Assembly: GCF_000759475.1 (NCBI RefSeq)
Contig: NZ_CP009454.1
Coordinates: 3,410,001-3,474,000, forward strand
Source: Pantoea rwandensis
Lineage (GTDB): Bacteria > Pseudomonadota > Gammaproteobacteria > Enterobacterales > Enterobacteriaceae
Direction of reading: 5' to 3'
Length of the DNA stretch: 64,000 nt
Every line of letters begins with the position of its first letter. Within the stretch, counting starts at the first letter, position 1. Positions 9,304 to 17,810 of the stretch are shown piece after piece. The notes under the pieces were generated by a model. It searched no databases. It worked only from the letters and a program-made list of their open reading frames with translations, and was not told the origin of the DNA. Position numbers and translations under genes: made by a program.

Positions 9304-11481
9304 CTAAGATTTCTTACTTTTACGCTTCGCTGATTTTACTGGGGCTTTAACCACTGCTTTTACCGCTGGTTTTATGCTGGCTTCAGGCACCATCGGTTGC
9401 TCAATCGGAAACACCGGTAAGGCGGCCAGCAGCCGACTGCCATAAGCTTTATTAAGCAGTCGCCGATCGTATATCACGATCTCCCCGAAGCAGTGATGGC
9501 TACGAATCAGACGCCCGACTTGCTGAATCAACGTAAACGAGGCGCTGGGTAAACTCTGCACTTCGAACGGGTAGCGTTTGAGGCTCTTCAGCCACTCCCC
9601 TTCGGTCAAAATTACCGGACTGTCCACCGGGGGAAAAGCAATTTTATGGATATGCACCTGCGTCAGCAGATCGCCCTTTAAATCCAGTCCTTCAGCAAAA
9701 GACTGCAGTCCGACCAGAATACTGGTTTGCCCCGCTTCGACTCGCTGGCGATGCAGCTCCACTAAGCGCGAACGAGGTTGATCGCCCTGCACCAGCATCG
9801 ATAAGCGTAATGCGCTGACATGGCTGACAAACTGCTGCATCGCGCGCCCGCTGGCAAACAGCACCAGCACGCCTTTGTGCTTCTCTTCTGCCATTTGTTG
9901 CAGGAAAAATCCTGCCATCTCGGCGATGTGCTCTGCTTCATTCGCCATCAGCGGTTCATAGCGCATTTGCGGGATCACCAGCTTGCCTTGATCGACATGA
10001 TTAAATGGCGAATCCAGCGCCACAAAGCGATCGCCCGCTTTCTCGTTTAGCCCTGACATCTCTTGCAGCCGATTGAAGCTGTTCAGTGAGCGCAAGGTCG
10101 CCGAGGTCACTACCACATGCGGGATTTTACGCCACAGCAGTTTTTCCAGCTGATCGCTGACGCGAATCCCGGCGCAGTGAAACAGCAGATGCGCCTGGCC
10201 GTCGCGAATTTCTCGCGTAATCCATTTCGATACCGGCGCATTAGAGGCTTTCTCCATGGCCGCCAGTCGCCAAAGTTTACTGATCGATTCGAACCAGCCA
10301 AACTGACGGTTAAGCTGAATAATCGCCCGATGCAGTCGCATAATGTCGGCTTTGCCGGTTTGCTCACCTAACTCATTGAGTAACCCTTCGCTCAACCCGC
10401 GTAAGGCATCGCTCAGTTTGAACAACCGTGCGCACATCGTCATCAGTTCTTCCGGCAACTCACCCAGCACAAAACGGAACTCACCCGGCTGGTTGTGCGC
10501 GGGTAATAACGGATTCAGCGCGTCGCACAGAATTTGCAGCAGTTCACGCATCTCATCACAATGGCCTTTTAACCGCTCAGGGTTGGTCAGTGGAGGAGGC
10601 GATTTCGGGCGGAACTGCGCCATGATGGTTTCCACCAGCCGCACAAACAGATCGAGCTGCAAACTGCTCCAGCCGGGGGTGATTTCCGCGCTCATCTCCA
10701 GCGCGTCACGCGCCACTTCTGGCAGATGATGACCTTCGTCTAGCACCAGCATCAGGTGTTTGGCAGGCGGTAAGACGGATTCATTCTCCATCGCCGCCAT
10801 CACCAGCGCATGGTTCGCCACCACCACATCCGCCTGTTCTATTTCACGACGTGCAACAAAGAACGGGCATTCACGATACCAGCGGCAGTGATGCCCCAGG
10901 CAGTTGGCTTTATCGGTGGAAAGGCGCTGCCACAGGCTGTCATCAATCGAGACATCGGAGTGATCGCGCAGGCCATCCCATTTGTAGCTGCTGAGTTGCT
11001 TTTCCAGTTTGGCGCAGAACTTCTGCTCTTCTTTCGACCCGGTTACCGCTTCTTCATCGAGATACAGCAGCAGGTCACCCTGCTGATCCTCGGTCGCGGC
11101 CAGCGCCGCGAGATTGCGCGGGCAAACATAGCGGCCACGGCCAAACGCGGCAGTGAAGGTGAGATCGGGGATGATTTTTTTCAGCAGCGGCAGATCTTTG
11201 CTGAAGATCTGATCCTGCAGCGCGACGTTGGCGGTGCTGATCACTAACCGCTTCTCTTCGGCGCGGCTCACCGCGATGCCGGGAATCAGATAAGACAAGG
11301 TTTTGCCCACGCCGGTGGGGGCTTCAATCACCAGATGGCGGCCTTCATCACCGGCCAGACTTTTTGCCACTTCGGCAATCATCTGACGCTGGGGCGCACG
11401 GGGGATAAAGTCAGGAACCTGCTGCTGCAGCGCCTTATACCATTGCGCAATCTGGCTTTTTATCGCTGCTGTCAGGGCCAT
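9304..11481 (-). CDS. dinG: ATP-dependent DNA helicase DinG
   Basis: DinG is a 5'-3' superfamily 2 helicase of the XPD class that unwinds R-loops and D-loops and is induced by DNA damage. The 725-residue product has a Walker A APTGVGKT at 54-61 and a DEGH box. Four cysteines at 120, 194, 199 and 205 sit at the same positions as the Fe-S cluster ligands in E. coli DinG. I chose the ATG at 11481 (MALTAAIK) because it matches the E. coli start; an ATG two codons upstream is possible. A lysine-rich C-terminal tail extends beyond the family core. A LexA box lies 26 bp upstream. Confidence 0.96.
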   Translation of the reverse strand: MALTAAIKSQIAQWYKALQQQVPDFIPRAPQRQMIAEVAKSLAGDEGRHLVIEAPTGVGKTLSYLIPGIAVSRAEEKRLVISTANVALQDQIFSKDLPLLKKIIPDLTFTAAFGRGRYVCPRNLAALAATEDQQGDLLLYLDEEAVTGSKEEQKFCAKLEKQLSSYKWDGLRDHSDVSIDDSLWQRLSTDKANCLGHHCRWYRECPFFVARREIEQADVVVANHALVMAAMENESVLPPAKHLMLVLDEGHHLPEVARDALEMSAEITPGWSSLQLDLFVRLVETIMAQFRPKSPPPLTNPERLKGHCDEMRELLQILCDALNPLLPAHNQPGEFRFVLGELPEELMTMCARLFKLSDALRGLSEGLLNELGEQTGKADIMRLHRAIIQLNRQFGWFESISKLWRLAAMEKASNAPVSKWITREIRDGQAHLLFHCAGIRVSDQLEKLLWRKIPHVVVTSATLRSLNSFNRLQEMSGLNEKAGDRFVALDSPFNHVDQGKLVIPQMRYEPLMANEAEHIAEMAGFFLQQMAEEKHKGVLVLFASGRAMQQFVSHVSALRLSMLVQGDQPRSRLVELHRQRVEAGQTSILVGLQSFAEGLDLKGDLLTQVHIHKIAFPPVDSPVILTEGEWLKSLKRYPFEVQSLPSASFTLIQQVGRLIRSHHCFGEIVIYDRRLLNKAYGSRLLAALPVFPIEQPMVPEASIKPAVKAVVKAPVKSAKRKSKKS

Positions 11482-11506
11482 GTTCATTACTGTTTGCTGA
11501 ATTGGC

Positions 11507-11522
11507 CTGTATTTTTACACAG
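11507..11522 (-). promoter_or_regulatory. LexA (SOS) box of dinG
   Basis: CTGTATTTTTACACAG fits the LexA consensus CTGT-N8-ACAG exactly at both arms. It lies 26 bp upstream of the dinG start codon, in the short gap after the upstream LysR gene. E. coli dinG is a known LexA target, so SOS control is expected here. Confidence 0.88.
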
Positions 11523-11535
11523 TATCGGCGCAGCG

Positions 11536-12432
11536 TCAGCTTTCGCTGCTATTTTTTCGCGCTGGATTCAGAATTTCACGCATCGCGCGGATCAGCGTTT
11601 CGCGGGCTCGTCCCCGACGGAAGGCAAAGGAGAACGGTGCGCGGAAGTGAAAATGTTGCGGCAACAAGCGGCATAGCGTGCCCTGCTGTTCCCCGCTTTG
11701 CGCGTAGTGTTCCGGCAAATAGCCGATATATCTCCCGGAGAGGATCAGCGTCAGCTGCGCCTCTATACTCTCCACTGAGGCGTTAGTCTGGCGGAAGCCG
11801 CGCTTGTTTAACTCCTGCTGATTCCAGTAACGCCGCGTCACCATGCCGGTTTGCTGCACGGTGCGCATATCCGGATCGCCCTGCGCCAGGGGATGTTGCG
11901 GACTGCAATACAACCAGTGTTGCTCCTCATAAAGCGGAATGGTGACCAGATTGCTGGCACGCAGCGGAAAGTGCCCGATTGCCAGATCGAGGCGGTCTTC
12001 CAGTAACTGCTGCTGCAGTTCGTTGGGATCGCGCACGCTGAGATTGAAAAATACCGCCGGAAAACGCTGATTAAAGCGCGCAATCGCCGCCGGCAGATCC
12101 AGCGTGCTGTCGGTGACAGTGGCATCCACCACGCCCAGCGAAAAGGTGCCACCCTGGGCACTTTTTAGCGTCTCAACCTGCTCTTGCCAACCCGCCAGCG
12201 TGGCCAGCATTTCCTGACTGTAACGATGAAACTGTTCGCCTTTCGTGGTGAGGGTAAAACCGCCACGTCCGCGCTGACACAGAATAAAACCCAGCTGCGT
12301 TTCCAGCTCGCTCATATAGGCGCTAATGGCGGGCGTGGTCATATTCAGCGCCTGCTGAGCACGTGAATAGCCCTGATTCTCCACCACGCTGGCGAACACC
12401 TGGAGCAGTTTGAGATTGGGGAGCGTTTGCAC
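11536..12432 (-). CDS. LysR-type transcriptional regulator
   Basis: The 298-residue protein has an N-terminal LysR helix-turn-helix (about residues 5-65, with SRAQQALNMTTPAISAYMSE as the helix region) and a substrate-binding domain. It is divergent from the ureohydrolase/alcohol dehydrogenase pair across 124 bp, so it most likely controls that pair. Its C-terminal segment (GRYIGYLPEHYA) is very similar to the regulator at 22754 (GHFIGYLPEHYA). The two are probably paralogues guarding separate nitrogen-compound cassettes. The ligand is unknown. Confidence 0.85.
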   Translation of the reverse strand: MQTLPNLKLLQVFASVVENQGYSRAQQALNMTTPAISAYMSELETQLGFILCQRGRGGFTLTTKGEQFHRYSQEMLATLAGWQEQVETLKSAQGGTFSLGVVDATVTDSTLDLPAAIARFNQRFPAVFFNLSVRDPNELQQQLLEDRLDLAIGHFPLRASNLVTIPLYEEQHWLYCSPQHPLAQGDPDMRTVQQTGMVTRRYWNQQELNKRGFRQTNASVESIEAQLTLILSGRYIGYLPEHYAQSGEQQGTLCRLLPQHFHFRAPFSFAFRRGRARETLIRAMREILNPARKNSSES

Positions 12433-12556
12433 CTCATTTCCTTCAGTGATTACAGACTAAAGTTAACCAATCTATGAAGTGATTATTTGCTGTCAAGGAT
12501 TTTTCCCGCGCCTGCCTCAGGCCATGATGAGACTCACTTAGCCGAAGGAGTTCGTG

Positions 12557-13516
12557 ATGACCGATTTTCCTCAGCCGCAGGGCGGCAACGAGATGCCCCG
12601 TTTCGCCGGCCGTGGCACCATGATGCGTTTGCCTGCTGCCGAATCCCCTGCCGATCTTGATGTCGCGTTTGTAGGCATTCCGCTGGATATCGGCACGTCG
12701 CAGCGTAGCGGCACGCGCTATGGTCCACGCGCCATTCGCGCTGATTCCGTGATGATTCGCCCGTATAACATGGCGACGGGCGCAGCGCCTTTTGATTCGT
12801 TGCGCGTCGGCGATCTCGGCGATGTGCCCATCAATACTTACAGCCTGCTGAAGTCGGTCGATATCATCGAAAACTATTATACCGAGCTGAACAATTGGCC
12901 GATTATCCCGTTAACGCTCGGGGGCGATCACACGCTAACGCTGCCGATTTTGCGGGCGCTGGCGAAGAAGCACGGGCCGATGGGCCTGATCCACATTGAC
13001 GCGCACACCGATACTAACGATGAGATGTTCGGCGAAAAGATCGCCCACGGCACCACATTCCGCCGTGCGGTAGAAGAAGGCCTGCTCGACTGCCAGCGCG
13101 TGGTGCAAATTGGTCAGCGCGCTCAAGGCTACGCCGCCGATGATTTCCAGTGGGGCGTCGATCAAGGCTTCCACCTGGTGCCGGCCGAGCAGTGCTGGTA
13201 TCGATCCATGACACCTCTGATGGCCGAAGTGCGTGCGCGTATCGGCAACGGTCCGGTGTATCTCAGCTATGACATCGACAGTTTCGATCCTGCATGGGCA
13301 CCCGGCACCGGTACGCCAGAAGTGGGTGGATTGACCTCAATGCAGGGACTGGAGATTGTGCGCGGCTGTCGCGGACTCAATCTGGTCGGTGGCGATCTGG
13401 TCGAAGTGTCACCGCCGTACGATATCAGCGGCATGACCTCCCAGCTGGCAGCCAATATCCTTTATGAGATGCTGTGCGTATTGCCCGGCGTCCGTTACAC
13501 AGAGAAAAAAGCATGA
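12557..13516 (+). CDS. Agmatinase/guanidinobutyrase-like ureohydrolase
   Basis: The 319-residue protein is an arginase-superfamily enzyme that splits urea from a guanidino compound. Manganese ligands are visible in GGDHT (122-126), DAHTD (148-152) and the SYDIDSFDPAWAPGTGTPE signature (Asp239, Asp241, Asp244). Overall it resembles agmatinases, guanidinobutyrases and guanidinopropionases rather than arginase or HutG. The ATG at 12557 is preferred over the in-frame GTG at 12554 because the AAGGAG site is better spaced. Its stop overlaps the start of the dehydrogenase. Substrate choice between agmatine and a guanidino acid cannot be decided by eye. Confidence 0.85.
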   Translation: MTDFPQPQGGNEMPRFAGRGTMMRLPAAESPADLDVAFVGIPLDIGTSQRSGTRYGPRAIRADSVMIRPYNMATGAAPFDSLRVGDLGDVPINTYSLLKSVDIIENYYTELNNWPIIPLTLGGDHTLTLPILRALAKKHGPMGLIHIDAHTDTNDEMFGEKIAHGTTFRRAVEEGLLDCQRVVQIGQRAQGYAADDFQWGVDQGFHLVPAEQCWYRSMTPLMAEVRARIGNGPVYLSYDIDSFDPAWAPGTGTPEVGGLTSMQGLEIVRGCRGLNLVGGDLVEVSPPYDISGMTSQLAANILYEMLCVLPGVRYTEKKA

Positions 13517-14598
13517 CACAACAGAATTTGGTGTTTCCGGCGCGCGTGCTGCGCGGCGCGGGTGTGATCAATCAGCTGGGCGAGATTTGCGCGGGGCTGG
13601 GCAAACGCGCTCTGCTGATCGGCGGCCATCAGGCACTGCAGTCGGTGGAAGCGCAGGTGCGCGCTCAACTGCTGGCGGCGAACGTGACGCTGCTGGCGCA
13701 GGAGTGGTTTGGTGGTGAGACCTCGATTAACCAGATCAACCGTCTGGCCGCCATCGCCACCGAGCTGCAAGCAGAGGTGATCATTGGCGTCGGCGGTGGT
13801 AAGTCGCTGGATACGGTGAAAGCCGTGGGGGCGCAGTTGGGGCTGCCGTTTATCACCATCCCGACCATTGCCGCCACCTGTTCAGCAGTGACGCCGTTGA
13901 CCATTCGCTATGATGATAACGGCAATTTCTTCGATATTTTCCCGCTGCCACAGGCACCCGCGGCAGTGATCATCGATAGCGAGTTGCTGGCTAAAGCCCC
14001 TGCTCGCTGGCTGGCTGCTGGTTTGGGCGATACCCTGGCTAAATGGTATGAGTTTCGTGCAGTGAGCGTCAGCCATCCGGCGCGTGAAGGCAATGCATTG
14101 TCATCATTGGCTCATAGCCAGATTTGCTATGACGTGATCGCGGAACACGGCCCGGCGGCCTATGCGGCGGTGCTGCGCGGCGAGAGCAGCGCCTCATTGG
14201 ATCAGGTGCTGGATGCGATCTTTACCTGGGCCGGATTGACCTCGCTGATGAGCAACGGCGCCCATGCGGCAGCATCCCATGCAATTTATGAAGGATTTAC
14301 CTTCTGCGATAAGACGCGTGAGTTCGGTCATGGCCTGTTGGTTGGCTTTGGCAACTTGTGCCTGTTGGCGCTGGAAGATCGCAGCGATGAAGAGGTACTG
14401 GATGAGATGCGTCTGGCGCGCGATTGCGGTGTGCCATTGACGCTGCATGAGATTGCCGAGTTGGATGATGCCGAGCTGGCGCTGATTGTGCGTGAATCCG
14501 TGCATGCACCGGACATGGAGAATATGTCGGTGGCGGTCACCGAAGCCCGCCTGCTGGCGGCGATGCAGCGGATTGAAGGGTTGGCTGATCGGGTTTAA
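13513..14598 (+). CDS. Iron-containing alcohol dehydrogenase family protein (YbdH/GldA-like)
   Basis: This 361-residue protein has the GGGKSLD nucleotide-binding motif at 94-100 and the HAISHA-like metal region (HAAASHAIYEG, HGLLVGFG) of the glycerol dehydrogenase branch. E. coli YbdH (HcxA), a hydroxycarboxylate dehydrogenase, is the closest family I recognise. The start overlaps the upstream ureohydrolase stop (ATGA), so the two are coupled and share a pathway. A plausible role is reducing or oxidising the acid or aldehyde left after urea release, which is inference. Its stop codon lies inside the perfect palindrome CGGGTTTAAACCCG (14590-14603). Confidence 0.82.
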   Translation: MTQQNLVFPARVLRGAGVINQLGEICAGLGKRALLIGGHQALQSVEAQVRAQLLAANVTLLAQEWFGGETSINQINRLAAIATELQAEVIIGVGGGKSLDTVKAVGAQLGLPFITIPTIAATCSAVTPLTIRYDDNGNFFDIFPLPQAPAAVIIDSELLAKAPARWLAAGLGDTLAKWYEFRAVSVSHPAREGNALSSLAHSQICYDVIAEHGPAAYAAVLRGESSASLDQVLDAIFTWAGLTSLMSNGAHAAASHAIYEGFTFCDKTREFGHGLLVGFGNLCLLALEDRSDEEVLDEMRLARDCGVPLTLHEIAELDDAELALIVRESVHAPDMENMSVAVTEARLLAAMQRIEGLADRV

Positions 14599-14622
14599 AC
14601 CCGGGGGTGAGTGCTTGTGCGG

Positions 14623-14827
14623 GCCGTAGCACCGCTGCTGCTGCCGGGCAGTCCTCGCGCCGCTGACGCGGTGCCCTCGGCTTCCACGTCGTGCCGACGG
14701 ACCGTTCGGGGATCGACCATCCCTGGTCGGCCCCGAACTGATCCACGCATCCCTGCGTGGATCTCCTGGCCCAACGTAAAAGCCTCAGCGCTGCGGATAG
14801 CCCTTGCAGCATCAGCGGTGCTACGGC
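14623..14827 (-). repeat. Structured extragenic element, copy A (minus orientation)
   Basis: The copy is closed by a 15-bp perfect inverted repeat (14623-14637 with 14813-14827, GCCGTAGCACCGCTG) that continues imperfectly inward. It holds a 9-bp hairpin with loop ATCCCT (14740-14763) and a nested hairpin with loop ATCCCT (14704-14738, outer arms GTTCGGGG/CCCCGAAC). On the minus strand both loops read AGGGAT. It also contains the reverse complement of the conserved block GCGTCAGCGGCGCGAGGAC seen in copies B and C. The stems differ in sequence from those copies but pair as well. Confidence 0.85.
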
Positions 14828-15183
14828 CTCAAATATTGTGCCCCTTTCAATAACATTCACTTCAGCTCATCAGCCGACTGGGAAATTTGGCTCATTGCTG
14901 CGTGGATTTCCCTGCCCAACGTAAAAGCCTCAGCGCTGCAGATAGCCCTTGCAGCAGCAGCGGTGCTACGGCCTCAAATATTGTGCCCCTTTCAACAACA
15001 TTCACTTCAGCTCATCAGCCGACTGGGAAATTTGGCTCATCGCTGCGTGGATTTCCCAGCCCAACGTAAAAGCCTCAGCGCTGCGGATAGCCCTTGCAGC
15101 ATCAGCGGTGCTTCGGCCTCAAATATTGTGCCCCTTTCAACAACATTCACTTCAGCCCATCAGCCGACTGGAAGATCTGGATC
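14770..15183. repeat. 145-bp tandem repeat, three copies
   Basis: Units begin at 14770, 14915 and 15060, each starting CCCAACGTAAAAGCCTCAGC; the period is exactly 145 bp and the last copy is truncated near 15183. Copies differ by only a few bases. Each unit contains the right arm of structured element A plus about 90 bp of downstream sequence. The array therefore looks like tandem amplification starting inside that element. I see no convincing gene in it, although chance open frames run through all copies. Confidence 0.92.
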
Positions 15184-15243
15184 AACATGCCCGCTATGGA
15201 CTTAAACCCGGAGGTCTTTAACAGCAAGCACGATGGTTAATGA

Positions 15244-15442
15244 GCAGGCTGGGGGCGCTTTGGCGCAGGCAATCCGCAGCGCCGAACAGAGTGAGTCTGC
15301 CAGGATAGCCCGCAGGGACGCGGGCGAAAGGCGGGGCGGCACAGGGATGTGCCATCCCCGCCGTTCCGTCAGGCAGACGAACGAAGTGAGGGCACCGCGT
15401 CAGCGGCGCGAGGACGCCAGCGCCAAAGCGCCCCCAGCCTGC
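15244..15442 (+). repeat. Structured extragenic element, copy B
   Basis: A perfect 23-bp inverted repeat (15244-15266 with 15420-15442) closes the element. Inside are a hairpin with arms GCCCGC/GCGGGC and loop AGGGAC (15308-15325) and a nested hairpin 15330-15362 (arms GGCGGGG/CCCCGCC and GGCAC/GTGCC, loop AGGGAT). The flanking blocks, from GGCAATCCGCAGCGCCGAAC at the left to GCGTCAGCGGCGCGAGGAC at the right, are nearly identical to copy C 22 kb away. About 135 bp between its right end and the next gene show no other feature. Confidence 0.9.
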
Positions 15443-15577
15443 GTCGCCACCTGCGGACAACAACATCATTACCTGCGAACTACCACTTCAGCTGTGAATT
15501 AATCTGCGAGCATGCAACTGCATCAGCCAGCCTCAATATTTTCTACAGATTCAGGTGCAAAATTCAGCACCCGAACC

Positions 15578-16939
15578 CTATGCACGAGCCAGCAGCGCCA
15601 CCAGTTCCTGCACATCCGCGACGTCATCCAACTCCATACAAATCGCTTCCAACTGTTCAACCTGCTCAACCGGCAATACACGCCCCGCTAAGCTACGGTA
15701 TTTAGCCAGCAGCGCTTCAAGACTTAACGGATTGGCGGGCGCACCCGACGGCACCGGCACATGCTGCTGCCACTGCTCGCCCTGCTGGGTTTCAATCCGC
15801 ACCCACGGCTCGTCATCGCGCCCCTGCTGCTCATCAATCATCAGCTCAATCCGCGCCATAAACGCATCAACCTGAGGGTGCAGACGTTTGGCATCATCGT
15901 AACTGGCTAACTCAGCGGAGCCGTACAACGCTCGTGCTGCCAGTGCATACGGCAGGCTCATTTGTGCACTTGCCAGGCTTTTCAGCTCACGTCCGCCACA
16001 CATCTCCAGCAGGAACGGATTTAATCCCACCAGGATACGTTCAATCTGTGCAGGCTGTACCGAATGCTGCGTCAGCATCAGGTTCAAGGCATCCACCGCA
16101 GAATGGGTTCCACGACAGGCGGCATACGGCTTGATCGAGCAGCGTGCCAGCTTCCACACCACGCCAAGATCGGCGGTTAACGCAGCGGGTTGCTGTGTTT
16201 CAGATGCAAGGGTTTGCAGGAATCCGCCCCACTTCGCTTCGAATACCGCCGATGGCCCATTAATACCGCGCTGCGCCAGTTGCGCTGCCTGCACCCCACC
16301 TTCAGCTGCACGTGCGGCATGCAGCTTTTTGGTGTGCGAACCGTCGTGAATAAAGCCCCACAACCCACCGCTAAAGCTGGCGGCAATGCCCATGGCCGAC
16401 GCGCACTGTTCACGATCCAGCTGCAGCAGTGAACACACCGCCGCTGCGGCACCAAACACGCCACAGCTGGCGGTGGAGTGCCAGCCTGCGCCGTTGTGCG
16501 CAGAGTAGCCGCCGCAAGCTTCCAGCACCCGGCGTCCGACGTCATAACCGATCACCATCGCCACCAGCAGCGTCTGGCCGTCAACCGGCTGCGTCGCCAA
16601 AGGCAGCGCAGCCAGAATAGCGGGAATCACCACCGCGCCCGAGTGATCGCAGCCGCCGGTATCATCCAGCTCATACATATGCGCAGCCACGCCGTTGAGC
16701 CATGCCGCCTGGCGTGGACTCACCTGCTTTGCACTTCCCCACACTTGTGCCTGCTGATGCCCACCTTCTGCGAGCGCCAATAGCAGACATTCGCGCCAGA
16801 TTGGGCTGTCGCTGCCCGCCAGTGAAGCCCCGAGCGTATCCAGCAAATGGCGTTTTGCCTGTTCGACCAGCGCATCAGGCAGCTGTTCAAAACCTGTTTC
16901 GGCGATAAATGCCGCCAGTTGATCAAGCGAACTGCCCAT
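15578..16939 (-). CDS. MmgE/PrpD family protein
   Basis: The 453-residue protein spans the full MmgE/PrpD family, with an N-terminal helical domain (HLLDTLGASLAG near residue 31) and the conserved LDDTGGCDHSGAVVIPAILA region around 90-110. Known members include 2-methylcitrate dehydratase, cis-aconitate decarboxylase and iminodisuccinate epimerase. It is the last gene of a seven-gene operon and its start overlaps the upstream deacetylase by 17 bp. With a C-N lyase and amino-acid transporter in the same operon, an epimerase or hydratase acting on an aspartate-like substrate is a reasonable guess. The reaction itself is not proven. Confidence 0.82.
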   Translation of the reverse strand: MGSSLDQLAAFIAETGFEQLPDALVEQAKRHLLDTLGASLAGSDSPIWRECLLLALAEGGHQQAQVWGSAKQVSPRQAAWLNGVAAHMYELDDTGGCDHSGAVVIPAILAALPLATQPVDGQTLLVAMVIGYDVGRRVLEACGGYSAHNGAGWHSTASCGVFGAAAAVCSLLQLDREQCASAMGIAASFSGGLWGFIHDGSHTKKLHAARAAEGGVQAAQLAQRGINGPSAVFEAKWGGFLQTLASETQQPAALTADLGVVWKLARCSIKPYAACRGTHSAVDALNLMLTQHSVQPAQIERILVGLNPFLLEMCGGRELKSLASAQMSLPYALAARALYGSAELASYDDAKRLHPQVDAFMARIELMIDEQQGRDDEPWVRIETQQGEQWQQHVPVPSGAPANPLSLEALLAKYRSLAGRVLPVEQVEQLEAICMELDDVADVQELVALLARA

Positions 16940-17810
16940 GCGTACCTCCTGTGATGCGGGTAAACACTTCGGCTGGATGGGAGATATCGTTACCCGGCTG
17001 CGTTTGCCAATGCGTCACCAGCTGCTCCGCCGTGGCGATCCACACGTTGTGCTGTTGCAGCGTCTCGATCAATTCACGCAGCAAGCCGATGCGCCCGGCA
17101 GTGCCGATGATTTCCGGATGCAGGCGCAGCAGATAACACAGGCCAAAGCGGTGGAAGCCCTGGAAGTCTTGCGTCATGTTTGCCAGCGTTTCGGCATAAG
17201 GTGCAATCCGCGACTGCCCCGGCGGGATGGCCGGGCTCAGGTTAAAGGCGAAATAGGGTTCGTCTTCCAGCGAGTAGTGCATCGGCAATTCCACCAACTG
17301 CGTGTCGGGATGGAAGTACGGCAGATCGTCGCCGCGCCAGCTGGATGACCAACGAATACCCTGATCCACCAGCGCCTGTGCCAGACCCGGTTTCCACTGC
17401 CCTGCTGGGGTGCGGAAGCCCTGAATCGGTTTGCCGGTAAACTGTGCCAGCTGCTCACAGCCGCGCGTCACGCTGGCAATCTGCTGCTCCAGCGACAGCA
17501 CCGAGAAATCTTCATGGCGCTCGCCGCTACAGGCGATTTCATGGCCATCAGCCACGATGCGTTTAATCAGTTCCGGCTGCTCTTGCGCGACGATTGCCGG
17601 TAAGCACCAGCTGGCTTTCAGCTGTTTATCTGCCATTAATGCCAGTAAACGATCCACACCGCGCAGGGTGCCATAGCGCCATACCGACAGGGTTTTATCG
17701 CGTCCGGCGACGGCCGGTGCCTGCGTCAAAATGCCGTGAATGTCGTTGAAATCGATGGTCAAAACGGCGGCGGACTGGAAGCCCAGCGGCCAGCGGGAAG
17801 ATTCAGTCAT
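16923..17810 (-). CDS. Polysaccharide deacetylase-like hydrolase (first of two)
   Basis: This 295-residue protein from the ATG at 17810 belongs to the carbohydrate esterase 4 / PuuE-type fold. The NodB-type features visible are LTIDFND (metal Asp), a GHEIACSGERHEDF segment and GFRTPAGQWKPG. It lacks a signal peptide, so it is probably cytoplasmic. That fits amide hydrolysis of small molecules, as in PuuE allantoinase, better than cell-wall deacetylation. It overlaps its neighbours by 8 bp and 17 bp, and is related to but clearly diverged from the next gene. Confidence 0.8.
   Translation of the reverse strand: MTESSRWPLGFQSAAVLTIDFNDIHGILTQAPAVAGRDKTLSVWRYGTLRGVDRLLALMADKQLKASWCLPAIVAQEQPELIKRIVADGHEIACSGERHEDFSVLSLEQQIASVTRGCEQLAQFTGKPIQGFRTPAGQWKPGLAQALVDQGIRWSSSWRGDDLPYFHPDTQLVELPMHYSLEDEPYFAFNLSPAIPPGQSRIAPYAETLANMTQDFQGFHRFGLCYLLRLHPEIIGTAGRIGLLRELIETLQQHNVWIATAEQLVTHWQTQPGNDISHPAEVFTRITGGTHGQFA

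Noticed and set aside
12557..13516. HutG formimidoylglutamase
   Set aside because: The arginase-family fold would allow it, but the sequence pattern is agmatinase/guanidinobutyrase-like, and hutF already supplies the formiminoglutamate step. It is also separated from the hut cluster and paired with a dehydrogenase.
14804..15221. Several overlapping frames of 60-130 codons across the 145-bp array
   Set aside because: They only mirror the DNA repeat in different frames and have no family similarity or start signals; the array is better read as non-coding.
15244..15442. Insertion sequence or MITE with terminal inverted repeats
   Set aside because: Terminal inverted repeats of a MITE should be the same in all copies. 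Here the outer arms differ completely between copies, and I found no target-site duplication.
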